Below are positions 1 through 8,238 of a DNA stretch of 64,000 nucleotides, in pieces. Source of the DNA: CALJXB01 sp965225935 (GTDB taxonomy: Bacteria > Pseudomonadota > Alphaproteobacteria > Kiloniellales > JAKSDN01); the NCBI GenBank assembly GCA_965225935.1, contig CBDDCC010000013.1, positions 248,001 to 312,000 of the forward strand. The letters run 5' to 3'. Numbering within the stretch: the first letter of the stretch is position 1; each line of letters opens with the position of its first letter. Under the pieces are notes generated by a model. It had not been told where the DNA came from. It worked only from the letters and a program-made list of their open reading frames with translations, and made no database searches. Made by a program: the position numbers and the translations under genes.

Positions 1-387
1 CGCGCTAAATCCGGTGAGATGCGAGGTCAACGCTGTCAGATCGTCGACCTCGTGAAGGCACCCCCACCCCTTCTTCAAGGAACTGCTTCTTGCATCACTC
101 GAGAGCAGGAGCAGTGGCACGCTGTCGGCGTAGGCATGGCCGATCCCGGTGAGTGCATTGGTCACGCCGGGCCCGGATATCACCTGAACAACGCCGGGCC
201 GGCCCGAGGCCCTGGCATAGCCATCCGCCATCAAGGCAGCACCAAACTCGTGACGCGCCAGGACATAACGGATACCGCTTCCGGCAAGACCCCGGCACAG
301 CTCCAGAGTATGTGTGCCCGGAATACCGAAAATAGTGTCTACGCCGTAGGCTTTGAGGAGATTGTTGATCGCTTCACCACAGTTCAT
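1..387 (-). CDS. Thiamine-diphosphate-dependent enzyme, N-terminal part (cut by window edge)
   Basis: The first 129 codons of a thiamine-diphosphate (ThDP) enzyme of the acetolactate synthase / benzoylformate decarboxylase superfamily. The reading frame stays open to base 1. Visible features are the N-terminal Pyr-domain fold start (GEAINNLLKAYGVDTIFGIP), the conserved glutamate in ARHEFGAALMADGYARASG that activates the ThDP aminopyrimidine, and the ISGPGVTNALTGIGHAYADS motif. The ATG overlaps the stop of the upstream flavoprotein gene (ATGA), so it is translationally coupled and last in a RidA, M20 deacylase, flavoprotein operon. Family members make or cleave C-C bonds next to a keto group, as in acetolactate, sulfoacetaldehyde or oxalyl-CoA chemistry. 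The substrate cannot be told from this fragment. Confidence 0.85.
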   Translation of the reverse strand, partial: MNCGEAINNLLKAYGVDTIFGIPGTHTLELCRGLAGSGIRYVLARHEFGAALMADGYARASGRPGVVQVISGPGVTNALTGIGHAYADSVPLLLLSSDARSSSLKKGWGCLHEVDDLTALTSHLTGFSA

Positions 388-2480
388 GCCACAGATCCCA
401 TTTGCTTGAGAAAAACATCGCGATCGACCTGGGCGCGCTCGCGAAGGAAACCCACGTCTTGCATCGCCGGGCTGTCGAGCTCCCGCGCAAAGCGGTGCCC
501 GCTGTAGATGGCATGAACGATAGCGCCTGGAGCCAAGCAGTCGCCGATCCGAGAAATAGATTTGATGCCCCAGTTTTCGAGATTCGCGTTATCCGAGACG
601 AGTTCACGATACAGACCGTCTTGGGGAGATCTCGCTCCGACTAGGACCAACGAGCAATACTCGAGCTTTTTGGTGCGCGCTGTGTAGATACAGCCAAGGA
701 TCACTTCCTTTTCTGCGACCTTGACCAAACCATGTTCCGTAATGAGTTCCACGCCCAGGGACAGGAGATTGGCCTGAATTCGATCGTGTTCATTCGTGTT
801 GTGCGTCCAGCTGCAGGCAACGCTGGCGGGTGTCGCCAGAGTGACGGAGTGGCCTTCTGCCGCTAGCTTTTCGGCTAGGCATCCCCCCATGTAGTAGTGG
901 TCATCATCAACAATCACCACCGGGCTTTTCACTTCGGCGCCCGCCATGACCTCAGCTGGCGTTAGCAACGGAACCTCCCCTGCACCGGGAGCAGGTTGGT
1001 ACCTATGATGTCCAGCACCGTCACGGCGCCATTCAGCACCGGTTGCGACAACCACGTGATCGAAGTCTCCGTCTTGAAGCACCGAAGACGTCATCCGGCT
1101 ATCCAGGTAAACTTGAACATTCGGCATTTTGTTGAGGGCATTCACGCGGTAATCGATGACCCGCGCCCAGCTTGCCAAGCCGGGCAGCTTGGACTCCTGG
1201 ATCAGCCGTCCTCCCAACATTTTTCGGGCCTCGGCCAGAGTGGTCTCATAGCCGCGTTCACCAAGTGTACGAGCGCACTCGAGGCCGGCCGGTCCGCCAC
1301 CAATGACCAATACCTTGGCGCTCGATCCTTTAGGCGGCACCCGCTCCGGATGCCAGCCACGACGCCACTCTTCACCCATGGTTGGGTTCTGGGTACAGCG
1401 CAACGGTGCCCCCTGATTGTTCGAAGAGCGACAAATGTTGCAGCCAATACATTCGCGTATCTCATCTTCTCGCCCTTCTTTGATTTTGATTGGCAGGAAG
1501 GGATCGGCGATCGATGGTCGGGCGGCACCCACAAAGTCGAGTAAACCCCGCTTAACCTGGGAGGCCATCGTATCTGGCGATGTAAAACGGCCGACGCCGA
1601 CAACCGGCTTCGAAGTTACTCGTTTGACGAATGCGATGTAGGGTTCCTGCCAGCCTTCAGTCGCGAATCGCGCACTGGCGGAATCCTTGTCGCCTATATT
1701 GCCGACTTGAACATCCCAGAGGTCCGGGAGTTCCGCCAGCATCTCAACAACTGCCCGACCCTCCTCATCACTGGTGAGGCCGTTGTCACCGGATAAATCA
1801 TCCACAGTGAGACGAACCGCAACGGCCGCTCTGCCAGCAATCGTGTCTATCGTATCATCCAAGAGTTCGCGCAGGAGCCGCGCGCGATTCTCCAGCGGGC
1901 CGCCATATTGATCGCAACGTTGGTTGTATTCGCGGCTGAGAAACTGGGCCGGCAAATACCCATGCCCGGCATAGACATAGACAATGTCGAACTGGGCTTC
2001 GAGAGCACGTCGTGCCGCCGCTCGATGCCATTCACGTAATGCTTTGATATCGGCCCGATCCATTGCTTTGGTCTGGCGCGGATTTAGGAAGTACGCAGGT
2101 GCGCCAGAGGGCGATAGGGGCGCGTCTCGTGAAAGCAGATTGTTGTTCTGATGGCCGCCGTGTGCCAGTTCGACACCCGCGAGTGAACCATGAGCGTGAA
2201 CGGCCTCGGTCATCAAGGCGTGGGCCTTAACATCCTCGGCGTCCCAGAGGGTGGCGTAGGGAAAGGAGGTATCGTCCGCACTTGGGTGGATGATGCAGTA
2301 TTCAGTACAGACGACCCCCCAACCGCCTTCGGCCTTGGTTGCCCGCATGGCGGCGAGGCTGTAGGGCTTGGCGTAACCCATTCCAGTACAATGCGGCACT
2401 TGATAGAAACGGTTTGGTGCTGTGACTGGTCCGATGGGTACCGGTTCAAACAGAACGTCGTATCGGGGACTTCTGGCCAA
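384..2480 (-). CDS. Trimethylamine-dehydrogenase-like iron-sulfur flavoprotein (altered substrate pocket)
   Basis: A 698-aa cytoplasmic flavoprotein with the layout of trimethylamine/dimethylamine/histamine dehydrogenases. An old-yellow-enzyme TIM barrel (about 1-340) is followed by a 4Fe-4S cluster and an FAD/NAD-type domain (about 390-680, GGGPAG at its start). Cys31 in FYQVPHC matches the residue that covalently carries 6-S-cysteinyl-FMN. Tyr170 and His173 (VYAGHGY) match the catalytic Tyr169/His172 of trimethylamine dehydrogenase. Cluster ligands are C344, C347, C350 and C362. Of the aromatic bowl that binds trimethylammonium, Tyr60 is kept (Tyr61). The two tryptophans (264 and 355 in the family) align without gaps to Lys265 and Asn354, so trimethylamine is unlikely as substrate. 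A related N-methyl or primary amine is inferred. It lies 58 bp after the M20 gene. Confidence 0.9.
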   Translation of the reverse strand: MARSPRYDVLFEPVPIGPVTAPNRFYQVPHCTGMGYAKPYSLAAMRATKAEGGWGVVCTEYCIIHPSADDTSFPYATLWDAEDVKAHALMTEAVHAHGSLAGVELAHGGHQNNNLLSRDAPLSPSGAPAYFLNPRQTKAMDRADIKALREWHRAAARRALEAQFDIVYVYAGHGYLPAQFLSREYNQRCDQYGGPLENRARLLRELLDDTIDTIAGRAAVAVRLTVDDLSGDNGLTSDEEGRAVVEMLAELPDLWDVQVGNIGDKDSASARFATEGWQEPYIAFVKRVTSKPVVGVGRFTSPDTMASQVKRGLLDFVGAARPSIADPFLPIKIKEGREDEIRECIGCNICRSSNNQGAPLRCTQNPTMGEEWRRGWHPERVPPKGSSAKVLVIGGGPAGLECARTLGERGYETTLAEARKMLGGRLIQESKLPGLASWARVIDYRVNALNKMPNVQVYLDSRMTSSVLQDGDFDHVVVATGAEWRRDGAGHHRYQPAPGAGEVPLLTPAEVMAGAEVKSPVVIVDDDHYYMGGCLAEKLAAEGHSVTLATPASVACSWTHNTNEHDRIQANLLSLGVELITEHGLVKVAEKEVILGCIYTARTKKLEYCSLVLVGARSPQDGLYRELVSDNANLENWGIKSISRIGDCLAPGAIVHAIYSGHRFARELDSPAMQDVGFLRERAQVDRDVFLKQMGSVA

Positions 2481-2538
2481 TTACTTGACTCCGACTTCCT
2501 GTCGACAGGAGCCACTCTGAAAGGGTTCTTGTGCCGAT

Positions 2539-3720
2539 CTAACCGAGCATCCGAAGTGCTGTATTCAGATAGACTTTCGTTGCGATTTTGACCTCCTCAA
2601 TCTCTACGTACTCACAAAGCGAGTGGGCCTGCTCGCAGGACCCGGGACCGAAGATGATTGTTGGAAATCCGAGGTGAGGCGCATCCGTACCTGCTGTGAG
2701 CGCCTCCACTCTCGCTGGCTCACCCGTTACCACTTCGAAAGCGGCGATGGTGGCTTTCACAACTTGATTATTGAGGGGAACATTCAGAGGCGGCGTTTCA
2801 GTTATTGCTTCGCTAAGTTCGTATTCAAGATTAGGCATGCTCTCCAGAAGGCATCTGTACTCCTCCCGTATCATTTCTCCGGTTTCGCCGGGTAGCGTGC
2901 GGCGATCGACCTCAAGTTCGCAGCTATCCGGAACGGTGCAAACCATTGTCCCACCCCGAATGACACCCATGGAGAAGCGGCCGTGGCCACAAATGGGGTC
3001 AGGATCGCGACTACGCAGGTTTTGGTCATGATTGGCCAACTGGTTGATCACGCGGCCCATGTCTTCGATCGCGTTGTGCCCTTTTTCAGGGACACTGGAA
3101 TGGACAGCCCTTCCAAAGGTGCGAATCTTTAGTGCGTAGGCACCCTTGTGCGCGGGACAGACTGCCAATCCCGAAGGTTCGCCGATGATACCAAAATCCG
3201 CCCATGGGCCATTTCGACCAACATCTTTTGCCCCCGTCATCCCCCATTCTTCATCCGCGATTCCGGCGACTATGAGGTCGCCGCGCAAGTGGATATCGCT
3301 TTCTACGATCAACCGAGTCACTTCGAGATAGGCTGCAAGGGCGGCTTTCATATCGCAGGCGCCACGGCCGTAGACACGACCACTCTCGACCCTCGCGTCG
3401 AATGGCGAGTCATAGCCCTGGGTGCCGACGGTATCGAGATGGCCGGCTAACATCAGGGCCGGACCACCGCCCTGACCCTTCAGCCGCCCCCAGACGTTCG
3501 GGCGACCGGGCACAACGTCTCGCGACTCGACCTCCAATCCCAGGTTGGCTAAGCGGGAGTGGAAATACTCGCCAATCTCTTGCTCCCGGTATCCAATAAG
3601 AGGGGGATCCTCGAAAGGGTTCTCGCTTCGGATCTCGATCATATGGCAGAGATCGTCTATGACGGCGTTACCATCGAACTTCTCAATGAGCGCGTTATAG
3701 AGGATGTCGATGTTCCTCAT
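2539..3720 (-). CDS. M20-family deacylase (ArgE/DapE/acylase type)
   Basis: A 393-aa zinc metallopeptidase-type amidohydrolase. Motifs in order are LAGHLDTVG (first metal His and base Asp), RGACDMKAALAAYLE (bridging Asp), ADEEWGMTGA (catalytic Glu-Glu), IGEPSG, a dimerization domain starting near KIRTFGRAVHSSVPEKG, and a late metal His in EQAHSLCEY. Such enzymes release an amino acid or amine from an N-acyl derivative; acetylornithine and succinyl-diaminopimelate are the classic substrates, but the subfamily is broad. I start at the ATG at 3720 because a strong AAGGGG Shine-Dalgarno stands just before it; an in-frame ATG/TTG region eight codons upstream lacks one. It follows RidA and precedes the methylamine-dehydrogenase-like gene, which fits stepwise breakdown of an N-acylated or N-methylated compound. 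This is not a housekeeping context for arginine synthesis. Confidence 0.88.
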   Translation of the reverse strand: MRNIDILYNALIEKFDGNAVIDDLCHMIEIRSENPFEDPPLIGYREQEIGEYFHSRLANLGLEVESRDVVPGRPNVWGRLKGQGGGPALMLAGHLDTVGTQGYDSPFDARVESGRVYGRGACDMKAALAAYLEVTRLIVESDIHLRGDLIVAGIADEEWGMTGAKDVGRNGPWADFGIIGEPSGLAVCPAHKGAYALKIRTFGRAVHSSVPEKGHNAIEDMGRVINQLANHDQNLRSRDPDPICGHGRFSMGVIRGGTMVCTVPDSCELEVDRRTLPGETGEMIREEYRCLLESMPNLEYELSEAITETPPLNVPLNNQVVKATIAAFEVVTGEPARVEALTAGTDAPHLGFPTIIFGPGSCEQAHSLCEYVEIEEVKIATKVYLNTALRMLG

Positions 3721-3792
3721 TTCTCGCCCCCCTTTGCTAAGCAAGCAGGCTTTCCGCCTTGTTTCCCGAGTTCCGCAAGGTACGGGAGCGAA

Positions 3793-4146
3793 CTATTTCG
3801 AGGCGACCGCAGTCACCATGATCTCGACGCGGCAGCGCTCATCCCAGAGGGCTGCCTGGGTGCAGACCCGAGGCGGGATGTTCTGGGGGTCGAGCCAGGC
3901 CTGATAGACTTGGTTCATCGCCTCGAAGTCAGCCATGTCGGCGATCCAGACCTCCGTTCTGAGTAACCGCGATTTATCACTGCCGACCAACTCCAGGGCC
4001 CGATCGACACTGGCTAAGGCCTCGACTGTCTGGCCCGCTATATCGCGGCTAAGATCGTCCGGCGTAAGCCCCGCCAGGTAAGCGACGCCACCATAGACCG
4101 CAGCGGTGCTGAGATAAGGCCCGGGCTCGTAACGCCGGATCGACAT
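3793..4146 (-). CDS. RidA/YjgF-family enamine-imine deaminase
   Basis: A 117-aa protein with the usual RidA length and motifs: SIRRYEPGPYLSTAAVYGG at the N-terminus, VYLAGLTPDD-like strand, and PPRVCTQAALWDERCRVEI at the C-terminus, where Arg of the PxR motif holds the substrate carboxylate. RidA proteins are small cytosolic trimers that speed hydrolysis of reactive enamines and imines to ketones and ammonia. I chose the ATG at 4146 because a GGAG ribosome site lies 8-11 bases upstream; the longer frame adds a low-complexity tail. As the first gene of the operon it may hydrolyse the imine product of the downstream amine-dehydrogenase-like flavoprotein. Its promoter region is shared with the divergent Lrp/AsnC regulator. 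Confidence 0.87.
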   Translation of the reverse strand: MSIRRYEPGPYLSTAAVYGGVAYLAGLTPDDLSRDIAGQTVEALASVDRALELVGSDKSRLLRTEVWIADMADFEAMNQVYQAWLDPQNIPPRVCTQAALWDERCRVEIMVTAVASK

Positions 4147-4440
4147 GATTGAGACTCCATCTCTGTGTTTCTTGTGGGCTGACGATCTTGATTGAGATCT
4201 GCAAAATTTCCTCACCGCTGCGCAAACCGACCGTCTCAGGAGTTGCGACAGCTCACAGAAGCTGGGGTTCGGACTGAAGTCGGCCTGCTACCCGCCTCCA
4301 AACGAACTTCACGCATCTGTTCTTCTCCACATGTAAGGCGTGTACTTCATTGCTATTTCTACAATCGTATCTGCGGGGCAAGTCGCTCCGTCCGCTCGTC
4401 GAGCTCCATAAGTTTCGATTCATAGAGGGAAGTTTCTATT

Positions 4441-4468
4441 TTGAGAATGCTTTTTTGTATAGTAGTAT
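4441..4468 (+). promoter_or_regulatory. Possible promoter of the Lrp/AsnC gene
   Basis: In the 361-base divergent intergenic region (4147-4507), the only strongly AT-rich part holds TTGAGA (4441-4446), 16 bases, then TAGTAT (4463-4468), about 40 bases before the Lrp start. The surrounding T tracts are the kind of bendable DNA that Lrp-type proteins bind. The match to the sigma-70 consensus is moderate. I see no clear palindrome. Confidence 0.35.
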
Positions 4469-4507
4469 TTTAGACGATGATTCGTCAGCATCTATGATCT
4501 TGGGAAG

Positions 4508-5005
4508 ATGAAACAAAACTTCGACTCGTCAGCCGCTCTGGACAGAACCGATATCGAGCTTTTGGAGATCCTTCAATCCGAGGGACGTATCTCCAAGGCA
4601 AGACTTGCCGAAAAGGTTGGACTATCGGCCCCAGCGGTCTTTGAGAGGGTCAAGAGGCTTGAGGAAACTCAGATCGTTCGATCTTTTGCCGCCATTCTAA
4701 ATCCGAAGAAACTGGATCTGGGCTTCCTCGTCTTCATCTCCATCTCCCTAACACACCATCAACGCAACGCGGCAAGGAACCTAGAGAAGGCTTTATGTGA
4801 GCTGCCGGAAGTACTCGAGTGCCACCAGGTTACGGGAGAGGCGGATTTTTTGCTCAAGGTTATCACCAAGGATACAGACGACTATCAACGCTTCCTGGCG
4901 GACAAGATGTCCAACATCAGTGGAATTCAGAAAATTCAGACGCATGTTGTTCTGTCCACTGGTAAATGGGAAACAAAACTTAAACTGCGGGAGGATCACG
5001 AGTGA
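4508..5005 (+). CDS. Lrp/AsnC-family transcriptional regulator
   Basis: A 165-aa regulator with the two-part Lrp plan. A winged helix-turn-helix (about 10-65; LDRTDIELLEILQSEGRIS then LAEKVGLSAPAVFERVKRLE) is joined to a RAM/AsnC effector domain (about 75-150; LPEVLECHQVTGEADFLLKV is the ligand-binding beta-strand and turn). These regulators bind an amino acid or a related small molecule as octamers and usually control a neighbouring, often divergent, operon. Here that is the RidA, deacylase, amine-dehydrogenase-like, ThDP-enzyme operon. The nature of those genes suggests an amino acid or N-methyl amino acid effector, which is inference. The start ATG follows a GGGAAG-type ribosome site. Confidence 0.9.
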   Translation: MKQNFDSSAALDRTDIELLEILQSEGRISKARLAEKVGLSAPAVFERVKRLEETQIVRSFAAILNPKKLDLGFLVFISISLTHHQRNAARNLEKALCELPEVLECHQVTGEADFLLKVITKDTDDYQRFLADKMSNISGIQKIQTHVVLSTGKWETKLKLREDHE

Positions 5006-5402
5006 TTTGCCGCCCTTGTCAAAGAATTGGTGCTCCGGCTGTGGGATGATTTTGATCGATGATCGAGATTTTGAGAGCAGCCGCCTTTGGCACCCTGACT
5101 CAGCGAGGGACCACGTACGAACCGTACAGTTCAGCCAAGGTCCGTTGAGCGATCGTCCCGCGACCGGCTGGCCATACTCCGGTACCGTGGTTTCGAGAAA
5201 CGACGCCCTGCGCTCAGCCGCTTCGGCACCTCGGTTGTTGTGGTTCCTGTGCCGGTGACAGTTTGGGCGGATAGCAAGTGAGTCATGAGGGCCAACAAGA
5301 CCTCTCACCCTTTTCTTATCTCGTGGCACTCAAAGACGATTGGTGAAGCCAAGTTGTGCTGCTGCGTCGGCTAACGACCTCCGTCCAATGCCCGCCGGTC
5401 CA
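5006..5402. other. Intergenic stretch with no recognised content
   Basis: This 397-base stretch lies between convergent genes: the Lrp-type regulator (plus) and the class II aldolase (minus). Open frames here have no recognisable protein motifs, and I see no RNA gene or strong hairpin. Confidence 0.5.
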
Positions 5403-6158
5403 CTAGTCGCGATAATCTGGCTCCTCTCGGTCGAGGATCGCCTTCGCCTCGGCTAGGTGATCATCGGCAAGGTTCGAGTAGTCGGCCCACTGCTGCGCCG
5501 TCAGCCGTGCCACGTTGTCGGCGGCAACTCGCAGCTTGCGGCCGGTCGCATAGCAGGTGATCAGCGTTTCGGCCGCGCGTTCGACGTAGCACATCTCGTC
5601 CAAGGCCTGCGCGACCGTCGGCCCGACGACGAGAATGCCGTGGTTGCACATCATCATCACGCGCTTGTCCCCGATCAGGCGAGCCAGTCGTTCGCCCTCC
5701 TCCTCGCATAGCGCCATGCCGCCATAGGCGTCGTCGATGACCATCCGGTCATAAAACCGCATGGTGTTCTGATCGACAGGATAGATCGAGCTGTCGTCCA
5801 GCGCGGCCAGCGCCGTGGCGTGCTTGGGATGCAGGTGCATGACACAGCAAGCCTGGGGCAACAGGGCGTGAAGTCGGCCATGGATCACCCAGGCGGTGGG
5901 ATCCGGTGCGTTAGCGCCGCTCATGGTATCGGGATCGTGCGCGTCGAGCAGCAGAAGATCGCTCGCCCGGATGCGCCTGAAGTGCCGGCCGCGTGGATTC
6001 ATCAAGAACTTCGACCCATCGGCGGAAACGGTAAGGCTCAGATGATTGGCCACCCCCTCGTGCATTCCAAGACGGGCGAGCCAGCGAAACGCCGCCGCCA
6101 GATCAACGCGCGCCAGTTCGATATTCGACGTGGGCGCCAGCGAGGTCAAAACAGACAT
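5403..6158 (-). CDS. Class II aldolase/adducin-family protein
   Basis: A 251-aa zinc-dependent aldolase or decarboxylase-type protein of the FucA/AraD/adducin fold. Zinc ligands are visible as HLHPKHATALA (HxH) and CNHGILVVG (third His). NHLSLTV near residue 47 and FLMNPRGRHF match the phosphate- and substrate-loop regions. The ATG at 6158 is preceded by GAAGGAG; an upstream in-frame GTG/ATG has no ribosome site. It is the last gene of an operon (GntR, crotonase, CoA-transferase, SDR, aldolase). Bacterial homologues in such contexts often act on hydroxy- or keto-acids rather than sugar phosphates. The precise reaction is unknown. Confidence 0.88.
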   Translation of the reverse strand: MSVLTSLAPTSNIELARVDLAAAFRWLARLGMHEGVANHLSLTVSADGSKFLMNPRGRHFRRIRASDLLLLDAHDPDTMSGANAPDPTAWVIHGRLHALLPQACCVMHLHPKHATALAALDDSSIYPVDQNTMRFYDRMVIDDAYGGMALCEEEGERLARLIGDKRVMMMCNHGILVVGPTVAQALDEMCYVERAAETLITCYATGRKLRVAADNVARLTAQQWADYSNLADDHLAEAKAILDREEPDYRD

Positions 6159-6256
6159 TGCAGCACTCCTTCGCGCTGGGTCATCGTTGTGGACTCTCAA
6201 ACTCCGTGCCGACCACGGTCCGAGCCCGCTCGATCGGTCTCAGCCCGATCTAGGAT

Positions 6257-6994
6257 CTATCCGACAAACCCAACCGGCCGGGAGAGATCGCGGTACACGC
6301 CGTCGGGATCGTTGTAGAATGGGTCCGCTCCGGGTGGCAGATACACAGACTCTCTGTGCCAGCCCGACTGCTTCGCGGCGTGGAGTTCCCAGTAAACTTC
6401 CGCAACTCTATCCGCATCGAAGTCCCCGCCCAGCTGCACGATGCCGCAAACGGCGATCACAGCGACGTAAATGTTGTCGTCCGCTAGAGCCTTGTGCAGA
6501 GATAGAGCGTAGCTGCGCAAGGCTGACTTGCCCGCCGCAAGCGCTGTCCAATCGGGATACGGCTCGAGGGCCAGTCCGCCTCCTGTGATGAGAATTGATC
6601 CGCTGCCGTTGCGGCGCATATCGGGCAGCACATGCGAAACGGACGCGATCGCACCAAGCAGGTTCACGCGCATCGAGGCTTGCATTTCGTCTATGGTTAG
6701 ATCGGCGGCGAAGTCCGGCTGCATCGCAGCCACGTTGTAAATCAAGACCTCGATCCTACGCTCCCAGGACCGAATCTGCTCGAATGCTCTCGCGAGTTCA
6801 TCCGGATTGCCGGCGTCGGCAGGGAAACCACGCACGTCGAGTCCGTCCGTTCGCAGCTCGCGAGCGTGTTCCGCCAGTAAGGCGGACCGGCGAGCGATCA
6901 TGGCGATCGAGTACCCGCGGGCCGCGAACTTTCTCGCGATTGACAGACCCAGTCCAGCTCCTGCCCCGACGATAACGCACGTCGGCCGATCCAT
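6257..6994 (-). CDS. Atypical short-chain dehydrogenase lacking the catalytic Tyr
   Basis: A 245-aa Rossmann-fold SDR. The nucleotide-binding glycine motif VGAGAGLG sits at the N-terminus, MIARR follows as the second strand that selects NADP (arginines after the strand), and LIYNVAAM replaces the usual NNAG. The active-site segment reads ALAAGKSALRSYA. The lysine is present, but the tyrosine expected four residues earlier is leucine, and the serine loop reads ITGGGLAL. This places it in a non-classical SDR subgroup, so ordinary alcohol/ketone oxidoreduction is doubtful. I chose the ATG at 6994, which is preceded by AAAAGGAAGG; the longer frame has no SDR homology. It sits between the CoA-transferase and aldolase genes. 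Confidence 0.82.
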   Translation of the reverse strand: MDRPTCVIVGAGAGLGLSIARKFAARGYSIAMIARRSALLAEHARELRTDGLDVRGFPADAGNPDELARAFEQIRSWERRIEVLIYNVAAMQPDFAADLTIDEMQASMRVNLLGAIASVSHVLPDMRRNGSGSILITGGGLALEPYPDWTALAAGKSALRSYALSLHKALADDNIYVAVIAVCGIVQLGGDFDADRVAEVYWELHAAKQSGWHRESVYLPPGADPFYNDPDGVYRDLSRPVGFVG

Positions 6995-7043
6995 GGTGCA
7001 CGTCCTTCCTTTTCGAACGCCACAACGCGTCGCGTGCACCGCG

Positions 7044-8210
7044 CTAGACCGGCACCGCCTTCGAGTACATCGGGCCGCACTGTCCCAAAGGCGGGGCTCC
7101 CTTTGGGATCGGAGTATCGGCATGCTTGAACTTGATCGGGCAGGCAATGGCTTTCGCCGTTCCCAGCTCGGCGTGGGGAAAGTCGGCTATCATCTCGCGC
7201 GCCAGAACCTGCGGGTGCGTCAGCATCTCCGACACCGTCAGGACGGGGCCACAAGGAATGCCGGCGTCGGCGAAGCGCTCGACCCAGTGGCCGCGCGGTT
7301 GCTCGATCAGCCGCTTTGTCAACAGGGCATACAAAACCTCCCGATTGCGGACACGCTTGGTAACGGTCGCGAAGCGCGCGTCGTCCTCGATATCCAGCAG
7401 GTCGAGAGTTTCCAATAGCTTGCGCCAGCCTTTCGATCCCGCCGTGGTTCCGAAGGCGATCCATCCGTCTGCCGCTTGGAAGGCCTCGTAGGGCGTGTAG
7501 TTGGGATAGCCGGTGCCCATGGGCCGGGGGTCGACCTGGGAGGCCAGCGCCATCGCGGTCTGCATGTAGGTGAACATTACGCCAGTCTCCAGGAGCGACG
7601 TCTCCACAAGGTCGCCCTTCCCTGTTCTTGCCTTTCGGTACAGGGCGGACACGACACCCAACGCGCCCAGGACGCCGGCTGCAATGTCCGTAACGGGCGG
7701 ACCGCATTTGACTGGATGGTCGCTATGTTCGTCGCCAGTGAACGACAGGATGCCGCTCATGGCTTGCATGATTAAGTCGAATCCGCCTCGCTCGGCCCAG
7801 GGGCCGCTGCGACCGTAGCCCGAGATAGAACAGTAGACGATGCCGGGAAGGCGCGCGCTCACCTCTTCGTGGCCAAATCCGAGTCGGTCCAGAACCCCGA
7901 CCCGGTAGTTCTCGACCAGGACGTCCGCCGCATCAAGGAGCGCCCACAGATCGTCCCGACCCGCTTCGGTCTTCAGATCGAGAACGACACTGTCTTTGCC
8001 TCGATTGAGCAGGAAGAAGCTCGCACTGTCGCTGCCCAGCCGGTCATCGTCCGACACGTCCCAGCGCTGGCCGTCGCCGTGTGGCGGACGTTCGACCTTC
8101 ACCACCTGGGCTCCCAGGTCGGCCAGCATAAGCCCACAGATTGAGCCCGCGAGCACGTGGGATATCTCCACCACTTTGACACCGGCGAGAGGCGTGTCTC
8201 GTCCAACCAT
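7044..8210 (-). CDS. Class III (CaiB/BaiF) CoA-transferase
   Basis: A 388-aa family III CoA-transferase. It opens with LAGVKVVEISHVLAGSICG and LGAQVVKVERPPHGD, the usual N-terminal signature. The catalytic aspartate lies in RGGFDLIMQAMSG, where it forms an aspartyl-CoA anhydride/thioester. VENYRVGVLDRLGFG and YCSISGYGRSGPW are also conserved. Such enzymes move CoA between organic acids in interlocked-dimer form. The ATG at 8210 is preferred over a GTG two codons upstream because AAGAGG lies five bases before it. It stands 28 bp after the crotonase gene and presumably activates the acid that the crotonase and the aldolase then process. Confidence 0.92.
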   Translation of the reverse strand: MVGRDTPLAGVKVVEISHVLAGSICGLMLADLGAQVVKVERPPHGDGQRWDVSDDDRLGSDSASFFLLNRGKDSVVLDLKTEAGRDDLWALLDAADVLVENYRVGVLDRLGFGHEEVSARLPGIVYCSISGYGRSGPWAERGGFDLIMQAMSGILSFTGDEHSDHPVKCGPPVTDIAAGVLGALGVVSALYRKARTGKGDLVETSLLETGVMFTYMQTAMALASQVDPRPMGTGYPNYTPYEAFQAADGWIAFGTTAGSKGWRKLLETLDLLDIEDDARFATVTKRVRNREVLYALLTKRLIEQPRGHWVERFADAGIPCGPVLTVSEMLTHPQVLAREMIADFPHAELGTAKAIACPIKFKHADTPIPKGAPPLGQCGPMYSKAVPV

Positions 8211-8238
8211 TGTCACCTCTTCTTTGCGCTGGATCTGT

